A stretch of 16,899 nucleotides of DNA from Candidatus Minthenecus merdequi (GTDB taxonomy: Bacteria > Bacteroidota > Bacteroidia > Bacteroidales > Paludibacteraceae), in the NCBI GenBank assembly GCA_018064385.1, contig JAGHVI010000125.1, positions 1 to 16,899 of the forward strand. Reading direction: 5' to 3'. The translations under genes were made by a program, and so were the position numbers. The notes beneath the pieces are model-generated. The model saw nothing but the letters and a program-made list of their open reading frames with translations. It searched no databases and had not been told where the DNA came from. Every line of letters begins with the position of its first letter. Position 1 is the first letter of the stretch. This document shows, in pieces, positions 1 through 6,411 of this stretch.

Positions 1-65
1 CCGGGAGTCGAACCCGAGTTTTCGGCGTGAGAGGCCGACGTCCTAGGCCACTAGACGAATGCACC
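1..65 (-). tRNA. tRNA-Glu (anticodon CTC), 3' end cut off by window edge
   Basis: Read on the minus strand, the 5' acceptor half GGTGCAT starts at 65. It is followed by a D-arm containing AGTGGCCTAGGAC, an anticodon stem TCGGC/GCCGA closing the loop CTCTCAC, and a T-arm with the loop TTCGACT. The loop places CTC at positions 34-36, which reads the glutamate codon GAG. The 3' acceptor strand and CCA end would lie left of base 1, so the gene is partial here. Many bacteria rely on a single tRNA-Glu(TTC); a CTC species is an additional, more specialised isoacceptor. A promoter of Bacteroidota type lies just upstream. Confidence 0.93.
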
Positions 66-105
66 ATTGTTATGGCAACGACAGTAACCCTCTCAATTGC
101 GGGTG

Positions 106-137
106 CAAAGGTACGAACTTTTTGTGAGACCACCAAA
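106..137 (-). promoter_or_regulatory. Promoter of tRNA-Glu
   Basis: On the minus strand the -7 element TACCTTTG occupies 113-106 and a perfect -33 element TTTG occupies 137-134, separated by 20 nt. This matches the known Bacteroidota consensus TTTG-N19-21-TAnnTTTG. Transcription would start near 99, about 35 nt before the mature tRNA 5' end. It is divergent from the infC promoter and shares its A/T-rich upstream region. Confidence 0.8.
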
Positions 138-181
138 TAAAAACGTACTTTTTTTCAAAAAATTTTTTTTTAGAAAAATTC

Positions 182-212
182 ATTGTCATCTAAAAAAAAA
201 GTTGTACCTTTG
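182..212 (+). promoter_or_regulatory. Promoter of infC-rpmI-rplT
   Basis: The -7 element TACCTTTG is at 205-212. A -33-like ATTG is at 182-185 with 19 nt between them, close to the Bacteroidota consensus. Upstream lies a strong A/T tract (A6T9 at 157-171) that could act as an UP-like or bending element; that role is inference. The expected transcription start near 219 gives a leader of roughly 40 nt before the proposed infC start. Confidence 0.8.
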
Positions 213-262
213 CAGCCTAATTCAAAACACACTTAAAACCCCATAAGCGGGAGGGCATAACT

Positions 263-805
263 ATAGCAAAACAAATACCCAACAAACAGGAGGACAAGCA
301 TCGAATCAACAATCAGATTCGAGGAGTCCGCGAAGTTCGAGTGGTAGGCGACAACGTAGAGAATGGCGTTTACAGCATCGAGCAGGCAATGAAAATGGCA
401 GATGATATGGAGTTGGATCTCGTAGAAATCTCGCCAAATGCCAATCCACCAGTATGCAAGATTGTGGATTACCAGAAATTCCTTTATCAGATGAAGAAAC
501 GAGAGAAGGAATTGAAGGCGAAGGCGGTAAAAATAGAAGTAAAAGAGATAAGATTCGGGCCACAGACGGACGAGCATGACTACAACTTCAAATTGCGCCA
601 CGCAGAGGAATTCATCAAAGAAGGCAACAAGGTGAAGGCATACGTATTCTTCAAAGGGCGTTCTATTCTGTTCAAAGAGCAGGGTGAGGTGTTATTGTTG
701 CGATTGGCAAACGACCTTGAGGAGATAGCGAAAGTAGATTCGCTTCCGACGTTGGAAGGGAAAAGGATGATAATAATGTTATCGCCGAAACCAAATAAGA
801 AGTAA
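263..805 (+). CDS. infC: Translation initiation factor IF-3, proposed non-AUG (AUA) start
   Basis: IF-3 binds the 30S subunit, keeps 50S off and monitors start-codon and initiator-tRNA selection. The N-terminal domain begins with the family hallmark HRINNQIR (residues 13-20) and contains MELDLVEISPNANPPVCKI. The C-terminal domain carries KEIRFGPQTDEHDYNFKLRH and VKAYVFFKGR. The open frame runs from 221 to the stop at 803-805. Codons upstream of 341 include no ATG, GTG or TTG, yet the HRINNQIR segment is encoded upstream of the GTG at 341. The AUA at 263 sits 7 nt after the strong Shine-Dalgarno GGGAGGG (249-255) and gives 180 residues, the length of E. coli IF-3. E. coli infC starts with AUU and is autoregulated through that rare codon, so similar control is a reasonable inference. 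AUA at 257 is the alternative but lies only 1 nt after the Shine-Dalgarno. It is first in the operon with rpmI and rplT. Confidence 0.9.
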   Translation: MAKQIPNKQEDKHRINNQIRGVREVRVVGDNVENGVYSIEQAMKMADDMELDLVEISPNANPPVCKIVDYQKFLYQMKKREKELKAKAVKIEVKEIRFGPQTDEHDYNFKLRHAEEFIKEGNKVKAYVFFKGRSILFKEQGEVLLLRLANDLEEIAKVDSLPTLEGKRMIIMLSPKPNKK

Positions 806-835
806 ATATACACACAATAAATAAAAAAAAGGAAA

Positions 836-1033
836 ATGAAGAAAAACAAGACTAATTCCGGTGCCAAAAAAAGATTCGCTCTTACCGGAACAGGGAAAAT
901 CAAGCACAAACATGCTTACAAGAGCCACATTCTGACAAAGAAGAGTTTGAAGCGCAAACGTAATTTGACACACAGTGCGACATTGGAGTGTGTTGATGTT
1001 AAGGAAGTAAAATCATTACTTTGTATGCGTTAA
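836..1033 (+). CDS. rpmI: Ribosomal protein bL35
   Basis: A 65-residue, very basic protein of the 50S subunit that matches the whole bL35 family. It opens with MKKNKTNSGAKKRF, followed by the conserved GTGKIKHKHAYKSH and SLKRKRNL, and has the usual length. The ATG at 836 lies 30 nt after the infC stop, with an A-rich leader and a GGAAA just upstream. The order infC-rpmI-rplT is the classical one in bacteria, where L20 commonly represses the operon. The stop is followed directly by a small GNRA-capped hairpin and U-rich stretches in the gap before rplT. Confidence 0.97.
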   Translation: MKKNKTNSGAKKRFALTGTGKIKHKHAYKSHILTKKSLKRKRNLTHSATLECVDVKEVKSLLCMR

Positions 1034-1062
1034 GCACGAGAGTGCAGTTTTTCCTCTTTTTA
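1034..1062 (+). promoter_or_regulatory. GNRA-tetraloop hairpin plus U-rich tract after rpmI (possible attenuator)
   Basis: GCAC (1034-1037) and GTGC (1042-1045) pair around the tetraloop GAGA, a GNRA type, immediately after the rpmI stop. Two runs of five to six T follow at 1048-1052 and 1056-1061. The stem is only 4 bp, so as a terminator it would be weak; partial termination or an RNA-processing/regulatory hairpin are equally possible. Confidence 0.4.
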
Positions 1063-1072
1063 GTATTAACCG

Positions 1073-1113
1073 AATGGTCAGCCATATAAAGATTCTAAAA
1101 GGACGCTGACATT
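1073..1113 (+). promoter_or_regulatory. Stem-loop upstream of rplT, candidate L20 control element
   Basis: AATG (1073-1076) and TCAGC (1078-1082) pair with GCTGACATT (1105-1113), leaving G1077 bulged. C1083 can pair with G1102 across an AC bulge. The loop is about 20 nt. The helix ends about 20 nt before the rplT ATG. Ribosomal protein L20 is known to repress its own operon by binding mRNA structures that mimic its rRNA site in both Bacillus and E. coli. Whether this helix is such a site is inference from position and irregular pairing only. Confidence 0.4.
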
Positions 1114-1133
1114 CAAAAAAAAATCAATTAACT

Positions 1134-1481
1134 ATGCCAAGATCAGTAAATCACGTAGCATCACGTGCAAAGCGCAAAAGAATTCTGAAACTCACCCGCG
1201 GCTACTTTGGAGCGCGCAAAAATGTGTGGACTGTAGCGAAAAACACATGGGAGAAAGGTCTCCAGTATGCATATCGCGACAGGAAGAACAAGAAACGTTC
1301 ATTCAGAGCATTGTGGATTCAGCGTATCAATGCAGCAGCACGTCTTGAGGGGATGTCGTATTCGCAGTTGATGGGAGCACTTCACAAAGCAGGTATCACA
1401 ATGAACCGCAAAGTTCTTGCCGACCTTGCGATGAACCATCAAGAGGCATTCCGCGCAATCGTAGCAAAGGCAAAGAACTAA
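1134..1481 (+). CDS. rplT: Ribosomal protein bL20
   Basis: A 115-residue protein that binds 23S rRNA early in 50S assembly. It begins MPRSVNHVASRAKRKRIL and has the conserved GYFGARKNVWTVAK, then YAYRDRKNKKRSFRALWIQR. The C-terminal globular part is RINAAARLEGMSYSQLMGAL with NRKVLADLA. Length is normal for the family. The ATG follows AATTAACT rather than a clear Shine-Dalgarno, as is common in Bacteroidota. It is the last gene of the infC operon and is followed 27 nt later by a strong intrinsic terminator. L20 is the likely repressor of this operon by analogy with other bacteria. Confidence 0.97.
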   Translation: MPRSVNHVASRAKRKRILKLTRGYFGARKNVWTVAKNTWEKGLQYAYRDRKNKKRSFRALWIQRINAAARLEGMSYSQLMGALHKAGITMNRKVLADLAMNHQEAFRAIVAKAKN

Positions 1482-1508
1482 TTTTGCACATTAGGGATTA
1501 AAAAAGGT

Positions 1509-1543
1509 AAACCATTCCTCGTCATTTGAGGAATGGTTTTTTT
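1509..1543 (+). terminator. Rho-independent terminator of infC-rpmI-rplT
   Basis: AAACCATTCCTC (1509-1520) pairs perfectly with GAGGAATGGTTT (1528-1539) around the 7-nt loop GTCATTT, and a run of T continues to 1543. This is a textbook intrinsic terminator. Its stem is unrelated to the fold-back repeats found at other gene ends in this window. Confidence 0.93.
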
Positions 1544-1588
1544 GTGATTTTTTACGCAAAAAAATTTTTTTATTTGGGAAAAAATCAG

Positions 1589-1596
1589 TAACTTTG
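1589..1596 (+). promoter_or_regulatory. Promoter (-7 element) of pnp
   Basis: TAACTTTG at 1589-1596 fits the Bacteroidota -7 consensus TAnnTTTG. The expected -33 position is occupied by TTTT within an A7T7 tract (1558-1571), so the -33 box is weak. The downstream bases GCAGCCGAATT closely resemble those after the infC -7 box. The expected start of transcription, near 1603, leaves a leader of about 35 nt before the ATG at 1639. Confidence 0.75.
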
Positions 1597-1638
1597 CAGC
1601 CGAATTTATGCTTAGCAAACACTATTGACAAAAAAGAT

Positions 1639-3966
1639 ATGAATGTAACACGCAAAGTCATCACAATGGGTGATGGCACCGAGATTATTCTCGAGACAGG
1701 CAAGTTAGCGAAACAGGCGGATGGTGCTGTTATGCTGACAGTTGGCAAAACCATGTTGCTCGCCACGGTGTGCAGCGCACAGGATGCCGTTCCAGGGACA
1801 GACTTTATGCCACTCTCTGTTGATTATAAAGAAAAATTTGCATCAGGCGGACGTTTTCCAGGAGGGTTCACACGTCGAGAGGGTCGTTCGTCCGACTATG
1901 AGATTCTCATTTCGCGACTTGTGGATCGCGCATTGAGGCCACTTTTTCCAGACAACTACCATGCAGAGACGTTTGTAAACGTAACATTATACTCAGCAGA
2001 TGGTGTTGATATGCCAGATTCGTATGCAGGGCTTGCAGCATCAGCGGCTCTTTCAGTATCGGACGTTCCATTCAATGGTCCGATTTCGGAGGTACGCGTA
2101 GCACGCATTGATGGAGAGTATAAAGTAAACCCAACATTTGCAGAGTTGGAGCGTGCAGATATGGACATTATGGTTGCAGCAACTTTGGACAACATAATGA
2201 TGGTTGAAGGCGAGATGAAAGAGGTGTCGGAAGATGACTTACTGAATGCGATGAAGGTGGCACATGAAGCAATCAAATGTCATTGTCAGGCACAGTTAGA
2301 GTTTATGCAGGAGGCAGGCAAAGCAAAACGTGAATATGACCATGAAGTGAACGATGAAGAGTTGCGCAAAGATGTACGCGAAAAATGTTATGACAAGGCA
2401 TACGCAGTTGCAGCATCGTGCAACGATGACAAGCATTCGCGTGCTGCAAACTTTAAGGCAGTAGTTGATGAATATAAAGCACAATTCACAGAAGAGGAAC
2501 TTGAGGAGAAAGGTGCGATGATAGACCGCTACTACCATGATGTGGAACGAGAGGCAATGCGTCGTTCGGTGTTGGACGAAGGGAAGCGTTTGGACGGGCG
2601 TAAGACAAACGAGATTCGTCCAATATGGTGCGAGGCCGGTTATCTGCCAGGACCTCATGGTTCAGCAATATTCACCCGTGGAGAGACACAATCGCTTTCG
2701 ACGGTTACACTCGGCACAAAACTTGACGAGAAGATGATAGATGAAGCCTTGATACAAGGATACGACAGATTCTTGTTACATTACAACTTTCCACCATTCT
2801 CGACAGGCGAAGCGAAGGCATCACGAGGAATTGGTCGTCGTGAGATTGGTCACGGAAACTTGGCTTGCCGTGCGTTGAAGAGTATGATACCGGAAGATTA
2901 TCCATATACAGTACGTGTAGTATCAGACATTCTGGAGTCAAACGGATCATCGTCAATGGCAACAGTATGTGCTGGGTGTTTGGCGTTGATGGATGCAGGC
3001 GTGCCAATAAAGAAGCCAGTATCAGGTATAGCGATGGGACTTATCTCGGAGAATCATGGAACGAACTATGCAGTGCTTTCAGATATTCTCGGTGATGAGG
3101 ATCATTTGGGAGATATGGACTTCAAGGTAACAGGTACACGCGATGGTATCACCGCCACACAAATGGATATAAAGGTTGACGGTTTGAGTTATGAGATTTT
3201 GGAAAATGCATTAAAGCAGGCACACGAAGGACGAATGTTCATATTGGATAAGATTCAAGCAGAGTTGGCAGGTCCACGTGCAGACTTGAAGCCACACGCA
3301 CCACGATTGGTAGCAATTGATATACCAAAAGACTTTATAGGTGCAGTGATAGGTCCTGGAGGAAAGATTATCCAAGGGATACAAGCGGAATCGGGCACAG
3401 TTGTGACAATTGAGGAAGAGGGAGAAGTGGGTCATGTACAGATTTCGGCAGCGAACAAAGATTCGATAGACAAAGCGATGGCAATGATTAAGTCGATTGT
3501 ATCAGTTCCAGAGGTTGGCGAAGTGTATGAATCCACAGTCAAATCAATAATGCCATACGGATGTTTCGTAGAGTTTATGCCGGGCAAAGAGGGTCTGTTG
3601 CATATCTCGGAGATAGACTGGAAGCGTTATGAGACAATGGACGAGACAGGCATCAAAGAAGGAGATAAGATAACAATCAAGTTGCTTGATGTTGACCAAA
3701 AGAGCGGTAAGTTCAAACTTTCTGCACGAGTATTAAAAGAGAAGCCAGAAGGATATGTTGAGCCAGAGCGCAAGCAGAGGCCAGAGCGAGGTGAACGTCG
3801 TGGAGGGGAGAACAGAGGTGGAGAGCGTCGTGATGGTCATAGGGGAGGCGAACGTCGTCCACGTCCAGAGCATCAAGACAGTCGCATTGTCAATGACATA
3901 AACGATAGGCCAATAGAGCCAGAGCGTCCAAAAGAGATAAATCCGCAGGATGTTTTTGAGTTTTGA
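1639..3966 (+). CDS. pnp: Polyribonucleotide nucleotidyltransferase (PNPase) with RGG-like C-terminal tail
   Basis: PNPase is a trimeric phosphorolytic 3'-5' exoribonuclease of mRNA turnover. The protein has 775 residues from ATG 1639 (MNVTRKVITMGDGTE). Two RNase PH-like domains cover about residues 10-145 and 325-545. The second contains the segment DMDFKVTGTRDG, which carries conserved active-site aspartates. A KH domain follows with its GPGG loop at 572-575, then an S1 domain (about 625-695) with GCFVEF and GKEGLLHISEI. Beyond S1 there is a highly charged, Arg/Gly-rich tail (about 709-750) with RGERRGGENRGGERR. An upstream in-frame TTG at 1594 is rejected because it lies inside the -7 promoter element. 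The gene has its own promoter and probably reads through into tRNA-Arg 23 nt downstream. Confidence 0.97.
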   Translation: MNVTRKVITMGDGTEIILETGKLAKQADGAVMLTVGKTMLLATVCSAQDAVPGTDFMPLSVDYKEKFASGGRFPGGFTRREGRSSDYEILISRLVDRALRPLFPDNYHAETFVNVTLYSADGVDMPDSYAGLAASAALSVSDVPFNGPISEVRVARIDGEYKVNPTFAELERADMDIMVAATLDNIMMVEGEMKEVSEDDLLNAMKVAHEAIKCHCQAQLEFMQEAGKAKREYDHEVNDEELRKDVREKCYDKAYAVAASCNDDKHSRAANFKAVVDEYKAQFTEEELEEKGAMIDRYYHDVEREAMRRSVLDEGKRLDGRKTNEIRPIWCEAGYLPGPHGSAIFTRGETQSLSTVTLGTKLDEKMIDEALIQGYDRFLLHYNFPPFSTGEAKASRGIGRREIGHGNLACRALKSMIPEDYPYTVRVVSDILESNGSSSMATVCAGCLALMDAGVPIKKPVSGIAMGLISENHGTNYAVLSDILGDEDHLGDMDFKVTGTRDGITATQMDIKVDGLSYEILENALKQAHEGRMFILDKIQAELAGPRADLKPHAPRLVAIDIPKDFIGAVIGPGGKIIQGIQAESGTVVTIEEEGEVGHVQISAANKDSIDKAMAMIKSIVSVPEVGEVYESTVKSIMPYGCFVEFMPGKEGLLHISEIDWKRYETMDETGIKEGDKITIKLLDVDQKSGKFKLSARVLKEKPEGYVEPERKQRPERGERRGGENRGGERRDGHRGGERRPRPEHQDSRIVNDINDRPIEPERPKEINPQDVFEF

Positions 3967-3989
3967 TGGCAGTTGACCGATAAAAAGGG

Positions 3990-4061
3990 GCGCCCATAGT
4001 TTAATGGATAGAATGAGAGATTCCGGTTCTCTTGGTTACGGTTCGATTCCGTATGGGCGTA
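3990..4061 (+). tRNA. tRNA-Arg (anticodon CCG)
   Basis: The acceptor strands GCGCCCA (3990-3996) and TGGGCGT (4054-4060) pair over 7 bp with one G-U, followed by discriminator A at 4061. The D-arm contains AGTTTAATGGATAGAAT. The anticodon stem AGAGA/TCTCT closes the loop TTCCGGT, placing CCG at 34-36, which reads CGG arginine codons. The T-arm is TACGG-TTCGATT-CCGTA. No CCA is encoded, so it must be added by tRNA nucleotidyltransferase. It lies 23 nt after the pnp stop with no separate promoter visible, so it may be processed from the pnp transcript. Confidence 0.95.
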
Positions 4062-4101
4062 CAAATTGATAATATAAAAGTTTTAGAAGTTTCGAAACAA
4101 A

Positions 4102-4132
4102 AGAGGTGAATCTCTCGTTGAAATTCACCTCT
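4102..4132 (-). terminator. Terminator of the ferredoxin gene
   Basis: AGAGGTGAAT (4102-4111) pairs perfectly with ATTCACCTCT (4123-4132) around an 11-nt loop. In the minus-strand direction the stem is followed by TTTGTTT, so it fits an intrinsic terminator for the ferredoxin gene, which ends at 4168. It has no T run on the plus side. Its GGTGA...TCACC core resembles the fold-back repeats found after other genes in this window. Confidence 0.7.
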
Positions 4133-4167
4133 ATTAGTAAGAGACCGAGCCGAAAACGGCAGGAATC

Positions 4168-4335
4168 TTAAGCCTGTTTGATAGCCTCGGCAGGACAAAC
4201 AGAAGCGCAAGTGCCGCAATCCACGCACTTGTCTGGGTCGATATGATAGATATCGCCCTCAGAGATAGCTTCGTTAGGACACTCGCCAGCGCAAGTACCG
4301 CAAGCCATACAATCTTCAGAAATTACGTAAGCCAT
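4168..4335 (-). CDS. Small 2[4Fe-4S] ferredoxin
   Basis: A 55-residue protein built from two copies of the bacterial ferredoxin motif: C9-x2-C12-x2-C15-x3-C19-P and C37-x2-C40-x2-C43-x3-C47-P. Each ligand set gives three cysteines to one cluster and the fourth to the other, as in clostridial-type ferredoxins, so it should carry two low-potential clusters. These proteins shuttle electrons for anaerobic enzymes such as pyruvate:ferredoxin oxidoreductase; the actual partner is not visible here. It begins MAYVISEDCMACG and ends AEAIKQA. Alanine is encoded mainly by GCT and all eight cysteines but one by TGC, whereas neighbours such as pnp favour GCA for alanine; this suggests high expression. It stands alone with its own promoter and terminator. 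Confidence 0.95.
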   Translation of the reverse strand: MAYVISEDCMACGTCAGECPNEAISEGDIYHIDPDKCVDCGTCASVCPAEAIKQA

Positions 4336-4377
4336 TGTGTTAAGATTTTAAATTAGTACTAATTAAGTTTGACGGTG

Positions 4378-4385
4378 CAAAGGTA
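4378..4385 (-). promoter_or_regulatory. Promoter (-7 element) of the ferredoxin gene
   Basis: On the minus strand TACCTTTG lies at 4385-4378, a perfect TAnnTTTG. The -33 position about 19 nt further upstream reads ACTG, a poor match. The leader to the ATG at 4335 is about 35 nt. The bases after the box, CACCG, resemble those after the tRNA-Glu -7 box. Confidence 0.75.
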
Positions 4386-4476
4386 CAAAAAAAATCTGAT
4401 TTATCAGTATAAAACGGAAGAAATATTTTCACACATCATAAGGCAATAAACCATAGCATTTAGCGTTTACTTAACA

Positions 4477-5184
4477 GTGAAAAAAGCATTGGTCATATTA
4501 TCCCTTGTTTGCATTTTTGGCGATGTCACCGCCCAAAATCTTCCCAATGTAGAGTACAAACGTTTCCATTTTGGATTCAGTTTAGGTTTGGACATTCTGG
4601 ACTTTGGTATAAAGAATTCGATGAAGCAAGCACCAAATGGTGCTATATATCAAGCGGAAGTGTCGAACTTGCAACCAGGATTCAACGTGGGGTTGATAGG
4701 CGATGTGAGATTGTGCAACTACCTGAACCTGCGACTATGTCCAACATTTTATATAGCGGATAGGGAATTGGTTTATATGAACGACTTGGACAATGACCAT
4801 TACAAAATCAACGTTCGTTCGACTATGATAACAGTGCCATTACTGCTGAAATACAGTGCGGTACGCATAAAAAATTATGGTATATATGTAATTGCAGGGG
4901 CGGGGGTATTGTTTGACTTTTCGCATGAGCAGGAGAATCCACTTTTGCTGGAGTATTTTGACTATTTCGTAGAATTTGGTGTTGGGTGTACGTTTTATAC
5001 AAAATACTTCAGGCTATCGCCTGAGCTTAAGTTTGCATTAGGGTTCAACAACATACATATGAATTGGAAAAAGAGAGAGAAAGAAATCAACGGAGGCTAC
5101 CTTGACCCAGAGTGGAAGCCATATAATGACGCATTGGACAAACTTACGTCCAGGATTTTCACATTCGCACTTAACTTTGAATAA
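4477..5184 (+). CDS. porT: PorT family outer-membrane beta-barrel protein (type IX secretion)
   Basis: PorT is needed for type IX secretion of proteins across the outer membrane in Bacteroidota such as Porphyromonas gingivalis (established for the family). This protein has 235 residues. A signal peptide, MKKALVILSLVCIFGDVTA, probably ends with cleavage before Gln20. The mature part shows alternating amphipathic strands of an outer-membrane barrel: FHFGFSLGLDILDF, LQPGFNVGLIGDVRL, INVRSTMITVPLLLKY, FRLSPELKFALG, and the C-terminal strand IFTFALNFE ending in an aromatic-Phe-Glu pattern. The family-typical ALDKLTSR precedes it. The GTG at 4477 is the only suitable start: there is no ATG in frame after the stop at 4447. 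No clear promoter was found between it and the divergent ferredoxin gene. A fold-back repeat starts directly after the stop codon. Confidence 0.85.
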   Translation: MKKALVILSLVCIFGDVTAQNLPNVEYKRFHFGFSLGLDILDFGIKNSMKQAPNGAIYQAEVSNLQPGFNVGLIGDVRLCNYLNLRLCPTFYIADRELVYMNDLDNDHYKINVRSTMITVPLLLKYSAVRIKNYGIYVIAGAGVLFDFSHEQENPLLLEYFDYFVEFGVGCTFYTKYFRLSPELKFALGFNNIHMNWKKREKEINGGYLDPEWKPYNDALDKLTSRIFTFALNFE

Positions 5185-5267
5185 AGGGTGGTTTAAGGTA
5201 TGGTGTTCAAAATTGCACATCTAAATGCGACCAAGTATATACCACCCCTAATTAATAGAACCACCCT
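5185..5267. repeat. Fold-back repeat unit 1 (83 bp) in the porT/recA convergent gap
   Basis: AGGGTGGTT (5185-5193), starting right after the porT stop, is the exact inverse complement of AACCACCCT (5259-5267). Inside the right end, 5247-5267 is a 21-bp stretch identical to 12281-12301 at the end of the flippase gene (core TAATTAATAGAACCACCC). A further ACCACCCC at 5241-5248 repeats part of the motif. No coding sequence was recognised in this gap. Confidence 0.75.
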
Positions 5268-5268
5268 A

Positions 5269-5353
5269 AAGGTGAGTTCTACGAATTGGTTTTTATAACA
5301 TTTCGTGTAAGTTTTCCCACAAGAAAAATTATAATATCAAAAGAACTCACCTT
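5269..5353. repeat. Fold-back repeat unit 2 (85 bp) with 12-bp perfect inverted ends
   Basis: AAGGTGAGTTCT (5269-5280) is perfectly inverted as AGAACTCACCTT (5342-5353), with a 61-nt A/T-rich spacer. It abuts unit 1 with a single intervening base. Its right end lies 19 nt past the recA stop. I see no target-site duplication. An RNA from either strand would form a long hairpin and could act in termination of the convergent porT and recA transcripts, but there is no classical stem plus T run. Confidence 0.8.
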
Positions 5354-5372
5354 CAGAGAATCCCTTACATTT

Positions 5373-6383
5373 TCAGTTCTTTAGGGAATCCATGATTTTT
5401 GATTCGATTTCGGCAGCGAGTTCAGGGTTATCCTCAACAAGTTGTTTTGCAGCATCACGGCCTTGTCCAAGACGTGTTTCGGCATAAGAGAACCAAGCAC
5501 CGCTTTTTTTGACAATACCGTTTTCGACACCGAGGTCTATGATTTCGCCACTGCGAGAAATACCAGTACCGAACATGATATCAAATTCAGCCTTTCGGAA
5601 AGGAGGTGCGACTTTGTTCTTAACGACCTTAACTCTTACCTGACTGCCGTTGGCAGTATCGCTGTCTTTAAGGACACCGATTTTGCGTATATCCAGGCGA
5701 ACAGAGGCATAAAATTTGAGGGCATTACCGCCAGTTGTTGTCTCAGGATTACCGAACATTACACCAATCTTCTCGCGGAGTTGATTTATGAAGATGCAAG
5801 TAGTGTTTGTTTTGTTAATGCTGGCAGTGAGTTTGCGGAGAGCTTGGCTCATGAGACGCGCCTGAAGACCGACTTTGTTGTCACCCATCTCGCCTTCGAG
5901 TTCAGCCTTAGGAGTAAGTGCGGCGACAGAGTCAATAACAATGATGTCGATGGCAGAAGAGCGGATGAGTTGGTCAGCGATTTCGAGAGCCTGTTCACCG
6001 CTATCAGGTTGAGAAATTAGGAGGTTGTCAACGTCAACGCCTAAGTTTTCGGCATAAAAACGGTCGAAAGCATGTTCAGCGTCGATGATAGCCGCTACCC
6101 CACCCAGTTTTTGGGCTTCAGCAATAGCATGTATTGCGAGGGTAGTCTTGCCAGAAGACTCTGGACCATAGATTTCGATGATACGTCCACGAGGGTAACC
6201 GCCAACGCCAAGTGCCATATTAAGACCAACGGAACCAGAAGGGATAACATCTACGTTCTCGTTTTTGGTGTCGCCAAGTTTCATGATAGCCCCGCGACCG
6301 TGGTCTTTTTCGATTTTGTCCATAGCAAGCTGAAGAGCCTTCAGTTTTTCAGGAGAGATTTGTTTTTTTTCGTTTTCGTCCAT
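5373..6383 (-). CDS. recA: Recombinase RecA
   Basis: RecA forms ATP-dependent filaments on single-stranded DNA for homologous recombination and SOS signalling. The protein has 336 residues and all family hallmarks. An N-terminal helix (LKALQLAMDKIEKDHGRGAIM) is followed by Walker A GPESSGKT at 73-80, the DAEHAFD segment, Walker B IIVIDSVAAL, loop L1 around EGEMGDNKVGLQARLMSQALR, and loop L2 GNPETTTGGNALKFY. The C-terminal domain contains GAWFSY and is short, ending IMDSLKN with little of the acidic tail. The ATG at 6383 follows an A/T-rich leader. Its -7 element lies at 6412-6419. I see no obvious LexA-type palindrome upstream other than the fold-back repeat that covers the -33 region. Confidence 0.98.
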   Translation of the reverse strand: MDENEKKQISPEKLKALQLAMDKIEKDHGRGAIMKLGDTKNENVDVIPSGSVGLNMALGVGGYPRGRIIEIYGPESSGKTTLAIHAIAEAQKLGGVAAIIDAEHAFDRFYAENLGVDVDNLLISQPDSGEQALEIADQLIRSSAIDIIVIDSVAALTPKAELEGEMGDNKVGLQARLMSQALRKLTASINKTNTTCIFINQLREKIGVMFGNPETTTGGNALKFYASVRLDIRKIGVLKDSDTANGSQVRVKVVKNKVAPPFRKAEFDIMFGTGISRSGEIIDLGVENGIVKKSGAWFSYAETRLGQGRDAAKQLVEDNPELAAEIESKIMDSLKN

Positions 6384-6411
6384 AATATATTTCAGATTAG
6401 GTTATTATAAT

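Noticed and set aside
341..805. infC starting at GTG 341 (154 residues)
   Set aside because: It would remove the conserved HRINNQIR start of IF-3, which is encoded in frame upstream; length and Shine-Dalgarno favour AUA 263.
1594..1638. N-terminal extension of PNPase from TTG 1594
   Set aside because: The codon lies within the -7 promoter element, so it would not be transcribed; ATG 1639 fits the family start.
4089..4098. Perfect palindrome GTTTCGAAAC
   Set aside because: Short, A/T-rich and close to a terminator; not repeated at other promoters here, so no operator can be claimed.
5269..5353. Miniature transposon (MITE) call for repeat unit 2
   Set aside because: Inverted ends are present, but there is no target-site duplication and related repeats vary greatly in size, so only a fold-back repeat is claimed.
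5442..6020. 192-codon plus-strand open frame
   Set aside because: It is the complement of recA and has no recognisable domain.
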